Source: Larix sibirica (Eukaryota > Streptophyta > Pinopsida > Pinales > Pinaceae). Taken from it: a stretch of 26,140 nucleotides of DNA. The stretch covers positions 90,617 to 116,756 of the forward strand of contig NWUY0300006706.1 of NCBI GenBank assembly GCA_004151065.3, written 5' to 3'. How positions within the stretch are numbered: position 1 is the first letter of the stretch; each line of letters begins with the position of its first letter. The position numbers and the translations under genes were made by a program. This document shows, piece after piece, positions 18,659 to 26,140 of this stretch. The notes beneath the pieces were generated by a model. The model searched no databases and was not told the DNA's origin. It saw only the letters and a list, made by a program, of their open reading frames with translations.

Positions 18659-19936
18659 TATGAGGTCAGAAAGGGCACTTATGGCCAAAGTAAATTATGA
18701 TAAGAGGATGTTAATGATTGGGATAAGGAGCAGTCTCGCGGAGCATGATTCGGAAATATTGGCAAACAAAGACCAAAGTATTTGATATAAATCTTCCTCG
18801 AGGCAAGCATACCCATGCTCAGGTGTGAAACTAGCATGACCATCAAATCAATACATTGTGGATCCATGTCAATATAAGATAACAACCATGAGAAAATACA
18901 AAGTGGATCTACATCTCAATGTATATTAAGAGGATATCAATAGCTGGAACAAGTTGAAACTAATCCTCTAATGCACTCAATAGATATTGGTGCAGTATGT
19001 ACAATTCAGGCGGCATCATCACAAAACGATGGCATCCCAACTCAAGGTCTTCAATCCAAACTTTGAACTTGTAAGAATCTAGAACAAGTGAATGAGTTGA
19101 AGTTGAACATGGTAGAAACCATCTAATCACTGATCATTAAGAGGAACCATTGATAGATGGAAGTCAACCCATTGATAATGAAAATGGGCCCCAAGGTACC
19201 TAATATAGGATAACAAGTGTGGATATATATGTTGACGTTAAATACCTATAGCGTCATTGAATAGGGGCCATTAAGGTATACCCACCACCAAATGCGATGA
19301 AACCTACTACTAATGTAGGCAAGTTCTAGGGTACTATATCGGTCTCTAAATATGTTTCCTAGAAAATGGGTTGGCATAGATATAAATATACTTATCAAAA
19401 GGAGAGTATTAAGCTATTGCTCATAACCAACCCAATATAAGAACAAACTCAAAATAACAAACCACTGAATACAATTCGATAACAGGAAGGCCAATACAAA
19501 TGCTCAACAACTTTGAGGAATGGACGAAACAAACTTAAAGACTTCCCTTGAATATGAGTATGACTCAATGATGACTTGGGAAATGATTAGGGCGAACAAA
19601 TACCAATGATATAAACCATCAATGCAAGTGGCATTGAATTGATGCTCCATAAAGACTGGAAGAGTAACCAATCGAGGAAGAAAAATTGAAAATCATAGTA
19701 CAAATTTGAAGGCAAGAAAAAACCCAAACATAATATACTAATGCAAACATGTGCCATTTTCAAGAAAGATAGATATTAGTTTCCACTTTAACATAATAAT
19801 AAATAAAGATACAAATTATTTCCCCCTTTTTTATGTTTTTTGGATGTTTTTGTAAGTGTGAACAATATGAAAAGTATTCTATAATATAGTGGAGGGGATG
19901 AGCATCATAAAAGCATGTGCTACATTCCAAGTGCAC
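18659..19936 (-). mobile_element. Internal region of the LTR element, no coding domain seen
   Basis: If the polypurine tract is real, this is internal or 3' non-coding sequence. I found no gag, protease, integrase or RT motif in any minus-strand frame. The longest frame, 68 codons at 18679-18885, has no known motif. It may be the long non-coding 3' part of an element interrupted by the CACTA end, or a non-autonomous element. Confidence 0.3.
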
Positions 19937-19939
19937 TAG

Positions 19940-20045
19940 CACTACAACAAAACAGGCCAAAAGTGTAGTTTTCTTTGTCGGTTTTTTTTCCAACTTTGGC
20001 CTTATCAGTGGACGCTAAATCCGACGATAAACGACATTTTTCATT
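19940..20045 (+). mobile_element. CACTA-type DNA transposon terminus
   Basis: CACTACAACAAAA at 19940-19952 matches the terminal inverted repeat form of plant En/Spm (CACTA) elements. The three bases before are TAG, a possible 3-base target duplication. The next bases can fold back: GGCCAAAAGT (19954) with ACTTTGGCC (19994), and GTCGG with CCGAC, as subterminal regions of such elements often do. The opposite end was not found, so this may be a broken element or one that runs past the window. Confidence 0.55.
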
Positions 20046-20965
20046 TGCATCGAGTTTTGCACCAAATTTAGCGCTGAGTTGGGTTTTCTCCTAGTTTTGT
20101 GCCTTGATTAGAATCGGGTCTAGATTCACTGTTAACGCTAGGTAAGGCTTCCAGTTTTGCTTTCATTTTGACTTCCTTGTTAGCAGCAAGTGGTGCTTCT
20201 TTTGTAGTGCCAAGTTTTGCTTCCTTTTGGTGCTAGGTTTTACTTCCTTTTTAACGTCGGGTTTTGCATCCATTTTGCTTCCATTATTACTTCCTTTTTT
20301 TATTCTAGTATTGCTTCCCTTATAGATTCCAACATTGCTTCCATTATATCGTCCATTTTTGCTTTCGGTCTTGCTTCCATTATAGCTTCCATGTTTGCTT
20401 CCTAGGTGACGCCGGGTTTTGATTCTTATTTGGCACTAAATTTTGCTTCCTATTTAGTGCTTGATTTTGTTTCCTTTTTAGCACCAGGGTTTGCTTCCTT
20501 TTTAGCACTAGGGTTTGCTTCCTTTGTAATGCCAGATTTTGCTTCAATTTTTGCGTCCAATAAGGCTTCCTGGGATTTATTCCTTTTTTTCTTCTAGTAT
20601 TGCTTCCATTATAGCTTCCTTTTTTGGTTCCAACATTGCATCCATTATAGCTTCCATTTTTGCCTCCGGTATTACTTCCATTATTGCTTCCATGTTTTCT
20701 TCCTATGTGACCCCGAGTTTTGCTTCTTATTTGGCACCGAGTTTTGCTTCCTATTTAACACTTGATTTTGCTTCATTTTTAGCACCAAGGTTTGATTCCT
20801 TTTAGTGCAGGGTTTTGCTTCCTATTTAGCATCGATTTTTGCTTCTTATTTAGCACCCAATTTAGCTTCTGATTTAGAGCCACAAATAGCACCTAGTTTG
20901 GCTTCCATTTTTGTGCCATATTTTGCTTCCATTTAGCACCTCATGTTGCTTCCTTTATGGTTTCC
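20046..20965 (+). repeat. Degenerate ~24-bp tandem array next to the CACTA end
   Basis: About 35-40 diverged units of roughly 24 bases. One flavour is like TTTTGCTTCCTATTTAGCAC and the other is like GCTTCCATTATAGCTTCCAT. There is a higher-order period of about 289 bases: 20292-20580 and 20581-20870 start alike (TCCTTTTTTT, then TTCTAGTATTGCTTCC) and run in the same order of variants. On the plus strand it gives Ala/Ser/Phe-rich frames with 8-residue repeats (for example FASFLALG), broken by a TAG at 20403 and frame changes. I read it as a subterminal repeat block, not a protein. Confidence 0.7.
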
Positions 20966-20990
20966 ACTTTATTAATTTTATTTTATTAAT

Positions 20991-21640
20991 TTCAATTAAA
21001 TTAAGGAAATATATCATTGTTCTTAAATAACATATATCACATTTCAAATTTATAGCTTAACATTTATAAAGAAATTTTAGGGAAATGGACAAGATCCATA
21101 CAAACTAGCAAAATCATCATACTTATTAAGTATCCATCTAAAAACAATCTCCAACTTCCAGTATATATAAATTAACAAGAGAATTATGATTACATCATCA
21201 TCATCATCTATAATTATAACAAGTGAAAGTCAAATATACCATTAGATCAATATCATGTCATGGACATCATTATAGAAATAGTAAAAACAACAAGTCAATA
21301 CCAATATCATAAGAAGCAAGATTTTAGTTTCAATTAAATAGATGAAATATATCATAATTCTTAAATAACTTATATCTATCTTAAAAAACCAAATATCTCA
21401 TTTCAAATTTATAGCATAACATTTATAAAGAAATTTAATGGAAATTGACAACATCCATCCAAACTAGCAAAAACATCATACTTAGTAAGTATCCATAAAA
21501 AAACATTGGTAACCTCTAATATTTATAAATTAACAAGACAATATTGATTACATCATCATCATCATCTATAACTAAAACTAGTGAAAGTTAACCATAATCA
21601 TATTACATCATATGAAAGTGGACCATAATCAAATATGAGA
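20991..21640. repeat. Two-copy tandem duplication, ~340-360 bp
   Basis: Copy 1 starts at 20991 and copy 2 at 21329, both with TTCAATTAAAT. Landmarks shared in order are CATTTATAAAGAAATTT (21061 and 21420) and a (CAT)n stretch, TACATCATCATCATCATCTA, near 21191 and 21549. The offset grows from 338 to 358 because copy 2 has about 20 extra bases. It follows the 24-bp array closely and may be part of the same element. Confidence 0.8.
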
Positions 21641-21731
21641 TAAGTTACAACTAAGATGTCATTCCAATTATGTAAAAGATGCAAGAATTGTAATAAATGT
21701 TAGGAAATATCATAAAAAAATTGTAATGCAA

Positions 21732-21814
21732 TTTTTTTTGTTAGGCTCGTACCCATGGATTTTTGAATCAGTGACCTAACACAAGGAGTGCCTTAACAGT
21801 ACACCCATTCACCA
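21732..21814 (-). mobile_element. Candidate short SINE or tRNA-like remnant
   Basis: On the minus strand, GGTGTACTGTTAAGGC (21805-21790) resembles the D-arm/box A region with one base missing. TGATTCAAAAATCC (21770-21757) resembles box B. The sequence then runs GAGCCTAAC into eight A (21739-21732), a short poly(A) tail. The unit is only about 80 bases. No target-site duplication was seen. Confidence 0.42.
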
Positions 21815-22055
21815 TCTATTCTACATCCCGTGGGCATAATACAAGTTAACTATCAATTGGAAAGTGTACTATATAACCTTAAGTATCAACCCTCTCATGT
21901 CGTTATATAAAATTTTGTTTTCCAACATTGACTTTGCAATATATACAACTCTACAATCAAATATAATTATAGATTCCATAATTCAATTCAATAGACCAAT
22001 ACTACCATAAATGGAAATTTATAATCAAATCCATCATATGTGTACATGCCACACT

Positions 22056-22074
22056 CATAGCTGCTAAAGCTATG
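22056..22074. other. Short perfect hairpin
   Basis: CATAGCT and AGCTATG form a 7-bp stem around the 5-base loop GCTAA. It has no context that suggests a terminator or a small RNA. Confidence 0.35.
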
Positions 22075-22296
22075 GGTCATGCAAGCTAGTGAATATAGTT
22101 CACAATTGTGCACTAGGATAAATCCATACTAGTGTTGGACAGTTGTGAATACTTGTGTTCATTTCCCCCTTAAGTCTATAGTTTATGTAAGATCATTCCA
22201 TTTAACATCTATTGGCCTTTCATCTTCACTTGAAATTGAAACATGAACACATGAACATATAGAAGATCGTGGAATCCATACGATATAACTCGATGA

Positions 22297-22344
22297 TGTG
22301 TGTGTGTGTGTGTGTGTGTGTGCGTGAGAGAGAGAGAGAGAGAG
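22297..22344. repeat. Compound microsatellite (TG)13 and (GA)n
   Basis: (TG)13 at 22297-22322, three spacer bases, then (GA) repeats at 22326-22344. The minus-strand frame across it (Thr-His repeats) is an artefact. Confidence 0.95.
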
Positions 22345-23918
22345 TATCAAATGTGATCCATTATAGAGATTGCTATCCCAATGAGACTCAACCATACTCA
22401 AACCTAAGCTAGAATGGGCCTAGTGACCTCATGAAAAACTATGGCTTGAAATAGTCTATTCGGACCAAGTGATATAAACCACTACTGCACTCCTCTCTCC
22501 CCCCTCTCCCCCCTAACATATATGCACACGTCACCTTACCTCATTAGATACAATTAGAAACAAACCATTAATTTGTAGCTCCATCCAACCCAATGAGACT
22601 AATAAATATGGACAACTATTGTTGATTGTGTAACTACATAAATCCTTCATGATCGGGATTATGGTTGGAATTTTTCAATAGACTTCCATATGGTTTGTAA
22701 TGATCAAATTAAAAAATCGACCATTAGACATCAAAATGGCATGCTAAATCAAAATGTGACATAGACTCCCCACTTGATGAAACATATATAGGAAAAATAG
22801 AAAGGCATTGATTTTAAAAAGTCTTAGATGCTGGAGCAAAGGATTACCCATGTGGTGGTTATTATGGTGAGGATAAAGGTTGTTGGGAAACACTATCAAC
22901 TTCAATGTCTTGACCTAGGAGGAGGGTAGTAACCATACATACTACACGTAATTGTATGTGGCACCATCTGCCTACTACAGTATAGAATAATGTTGTATAG
23001 GAATGTGTGTGTTATTCCATGTGGAAAACATTAATGTATACCACATATCATCATTAGATGTATCCATGTAATTGACCTCCTTACAGGTCAGGAAAAGATA
23101 GTAGCCTTGTGTTATGATCTTTGTTGTCTTATGTAGGTGAGGATAAATATTGTTAAGCATGATTTTCAACTTAACACTATTTTCAAAGAGGCTCACAATT
23201 ATTCCAACAAAGTAAACATGCCATTATTAATGTAATTCCCCCTAAAAAATGCTAGCAGAGAAAATAACTTCAATCGCATGCCATGAATAACTCTCCTTCG
23301 AATAATGCCACCGAAAAAAAATGACTTCATTCTCTTAGAATTACCTACTCTTCTAATAGTATTTTAGGTGGCATGCTTGTTAACCTACCATTTTATCTAC
23401 TAGTCTAATCATTGATTTCCATACAAATTTGTTGAATTGGCATTCATGCTCAAAGACATGTATTTTCGCACATGAAATATGATTGGAAAAGATCCATCTT
23501 AACATTGAATCTATTAATCATTAAGAGGGATACAAAATAAATCGAGACACAAACTTTTTAATGGTTAAAAAAATATAAGCTAACGTAGGTTTCCACGGTT
23601 AGCCATAATGATAGTTTAGGTTTCTGGAATTAACTATGTCAAAGTTTATGAAACCCAACATTTTGAGTGAACACTCCACCCATCATCAAGGGAACCAATT
23701 AAATATATTTAAAGTAAGGAAATGAAATCATTGGTTGAGATTATAAGGGAATTGAAAAACACTACCTGTTGATAGGAAAAAAGTAATTAATTTAGTGATA
23801 ATGAAAAACACGAATGAGAAGGGAGTTTAGTAAAAAAAAGGGGGGGTTTGAAAATGGATTAAGTCAAAATTAGTTACAAGGATGATGTTAAAAGAAAAGG
23901 GAAAGAATGGGAGAAACC
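22345..23918. other. No recognisable gene; C-rich tract at 22491-22514
   Basis: AT-rich sequence with short open frames only. A CTCTCTCCCCCC-type tract lies at 22491-22514. I see no transposon protein motif on either strand. Confidence 0.35.
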
Positions 23919-23937
23919 ATTATTATTATTATTATTG
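23919..23937. repeat. (ATT)6 microsatellite
   Basis: Six ATT units in an A/T-rich, purine-biased region (about 23,700-24,420) that holds no gene I can support. Confidence 0.9.
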
Positions 23938-24376
23938 AGATAAATTAAATTGAGTCAAGTTAATAATGTTGTAGGTAATAAATGAGAAAAATAATTGATA
24001 ATGTTAAAATGAATTGGGTGAAAATAATAAAGTAAAATGTACAAAATGGGAATAATAAATAATGAATAATGGTTAAATGTTTAATAATTAATACTATTAA
24101 AATAATGAATAATCTAGGTGTAAAAGCAAAGAGAGAGGGAATAGAATAGGTGTAAAACCAAATCAAATAAAAGAAATTGAGGGTTTAAAAGTAAGGGTGA
24201 AATTAAAAACAAAGACAAAGGAGAGGGATTAGGTCAAAATTGGTTAGATAAATGATGTTAAAATAAAGAGTAAGTAAAGGTCAAATTGATAAAATATTTA
24301 ATGATGATATAGTATATAAAATTAGAATATTAATATAAAAATATTACTCAAGGTGATTAATGTGGAAGTAATATTA

Positions 24377-24953
24377 TTAATTAGACATTGAGATAAAGTA
24401 ATATGAAATTAATATCAAAAGAGGTGAAACCAAAAAAGGGAGGTGAATAAGTGTCAAAACCTTGGCTAGCAGGAGCCTTGGGGTGACTCTCTTTCCCATG
24501 GGTGGACTTCGGGTAGCAGTTTGGCAAAGTGACCCGATGGACATGGATGGCATGGACCAGATAAATCGAATTGGAATCCCACATAAGAGAAGTTCCTGAC
24601 ATGTAGAGCACTTGGTGAATGGGCACATCAACATGGGGGATTCCTGAATGATAGAAAGACGAGCTTGGAACCCATGTCGAAGATGGGGCACATCGGGAGG
24701 AGATACCAACACATGATATGAAGGGGCTTGACAGAACAACCGATGTGTGGACATGAGTGAACAAGAGAACCCATGGAAGGGGTATGTGGTGGCGGAGCAC
24801 CCATGCCAAGATATCACACAACGACCGAGAAAAGGTAGCACGGGTCGGGAGCCCATAGGTGGAACTGAGTGCACAACGTGGTCTAGGAGAACTCGACAAG
24901 TAATACAACTTGGGATCCCCAACAAGGAGTGTTTGCCTTGTTAAGTGTGACAT
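24377..24953 (-). other. Two overlapping open frames, unrecognised
   Basis: The minus strand has two overlapping open frames of 182 and 190 codons in different phases (24377-24925, 24381-24953). The products are rich in Ser, Pro, Leu, His and Cys with no domain that I recognise. The DNA is GC-richer than its surroundings and pyrimidine-rich on this strand, which reduces stops in every frame. Motifs such as GAACCCATG and GAGCCCATAGG return at about 64-100-base spacing, so it may be a decayed tandem repeat. I do not call it a gene. Confidence 0.3.
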
Positions 24954-25441
24954 TGCCTCAGGAAATGTGATATTGCCTTGAAAGGTGTGATTTTATTTTA
25001 TAAAGTGAATAACTCCACTTATATATGATTCTTGTGTCTAGATTTGATATTGTTTGACTTCAATAAGGCACTGATCATAGTTGTTAAGGTTTCATGGAAG
25101 GTAGTTGTGTCTTGTTGGTGGTTGCAAGTATCTTTCACTGATTAGGGTTTTCCCATAGGTTTCAAAGTTTCTCGAAGTATGGAGAGGTTAAACTATGGTG
25201 ACATTGGGTTTAACTCTCTCCTAAGATTACCTTCACTATCACTGGGTATACATTGTCTTGATTTGCAAAGGGCTACTAGTTTGAGTTGTAGCAGGGCACA
25301 TGAGAGAGGACGTGATGTTTGGGCATGGCTAGAATCATATATATATGAAGGTGTGTGGTTTGGGAGGAGAACAACTTAAGTGGAGACATCCAAGAAGCTC
25401 AAGTGAAAATGAGTGCAAGGGAGAGCAAGGCACAAGTCTAA
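24954..25441. other. No recognisable gene
   Basis: A 66-codon plus-strand frame (25179-25379) has no known motif. Nothing else can be supported here. Confidence 0.35.
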
Positions 25442-25690
25442 GAGTGGTGAGACTTGGGCTCACTTTTGGGCATAGTCTGCTGGATTCATAGTAGTACAAC
25501 TTGGGCACAGTCTGACGGAACCAAATTAGTATGAATTGCGAACAATTCTAGGCACATTTTTTTGGGACCATATTAGTATGACTTGGGCACACTTCTTGGT
25601 GCAGTCTGTTAGGACCAACGTAGTATGAATTGGGAACACTTTTGAGCGTAGTCTGTCAGATCTCTTTATAGCACAACTTGGGTGCATTGA
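25442..25690 (+). repeat. Minisatellite, 47-48 bp unit, about 5 copies
   Basis: Units begin with TAGTATGAATTGGGAACACT or close variants and end with a GTCTGTTAGGACCA-like part. Starts at 25492, 25527, 25574, 25621 and 25669 show steps of 35, 47, 47 and 48 bases; the first step reflects a 12-base deletion. One more diverged unit precedes them. Confidence 0.85.
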
Positions 25691-26140
25691 CAAGGTGATG
25701 GGTGACTGGGACAAGTGTCATAGGAGGTGGACATACGAGTACGATGAGTACGATAGGGGGAAATAATGGCGAAGTTGGGAGAGTGTTCCAAGAATTCTTG
25801 GGTTTCTTTGTAAGGAGTTGCAACTATGTTTTGGGAGCACTTTTGGGAGAGGCTTCTTTAGGCACCCTCCTCATTGTTTTCCATGTAAATTGCCACTCTT
25901 ATTGTATAAAGGTTTGGTGCACCCCTTTGAGGTGACACCCATCATAATCTTGTGTTATTCTTATGGTTGGCTAGGTTATGTGCACTTTTTTATAACATAA
26001 ATAAACTAAGTAAGAATACATATAAATAAGTGATAAGCATATTCTGGAAAGCCCGCATCGGGTTGGTCACACGACCAAAAAGTGGAGCTTGGGAAGTTCT
26101 GCATGGATAAGGAAATAAATGTTAGGATATTTAGACACTT
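25691..26140. other. No recognisable gene
   Basis: Plus-strand frames of 60-77 codons (25702-26000) overlap each other in two phases and lack known motifs. I see nothing else. Confidence 0.35.

Noticed and set aside
20196-20209. Inverted CACTA end (CTTCTTTTGTAGTG) that would make a 270-bp mini-element
   Set aside because: It is a chance variant of the local 24-bp unit (TTTAGTGCC form), and the three bases outside (CCA) do not match TAG at the other side.
22183-22401. 72-codon minus-strand frame
   Set aside because: It runs across the (TG)n/(GA)n microsatellite and gives only Ser-Leu and Thr-His repeats.
1-26140. A host gene, bacterial operon, CRISPR array or organelle insert
   Set aside because: No conserved host protein, ribosome-binding pattern, regularly spaced palindromic repeat or organelle gene was seen; the content fits plant nuclear repeats.

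Overview
This is a gene-poor stretch of a plant nuclear genome, built almost entirely of decayed transposable elements. The evidence is three damaged L1-type LINEs that encode a plant-style RNase H and zf-RVT region. There are also candidate tRNA-derived SINEs, an LTR with its polypurine tract and a CACTA-type DNA transposon terminus. I see no intact host gene, rRNA, functional tRNA or CRISPR. Dense, old retroelements with little else suggest a large-genome seed plant. A gymnosperm is my guess, but nothing in the window proves it.

Layout. 10-5625: LINE 1, minus strand, close to full length, with poly(A) tract, ORF2 (endonuclease, RT, zf-RVT, RNase H) and ORF1 (DUF4283-like plus zinc knuckle). 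It carries frameshifts and stops. 5640-6762: AT-rich spacer with a candidate SINE. 6763-9367: LINE 2, a 5'-truncated minus-strand insertion bounded by a perfect 15-bp target-site duplication. 9368-12950: AT-rich spacer with a 22-T run followed by an N, a possible LINE scrap, several two-copy tandem duplications and a GC-rich tRNA-like SINE. About 12950-17520: LINE 3, minus strand, older, with the same domain order. About 17940-19936: candidate 3' LTR on the minus strand and its non-coding internal region. 19940-21640: CACTA-like terminus followed by a ~0.9-kb degenerate 24-bp repeat array and a ~350-bp tandem duplication. 21732-26140: a small SINE candidate, microsatellites, an open region on the minus strand and a 47-bp minisatellite.

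How the parts relate. None of the elements looks active. The three LINEs differ in sequence and so look like three separate lineages or ages, not copies of one. The three LINEs, the three SINE candidates and the LTR all lie on the minus strand; only the CACTA end is read from the plus strand. The most informative signals are the LINE 2 target-site duplication, the ATGA overlap of ORF1 and ORF2 in LINE 1, and the long subterminal-like array beside the CACTA end. The GC-rich SINE in AT-rich surroundings is also informative.
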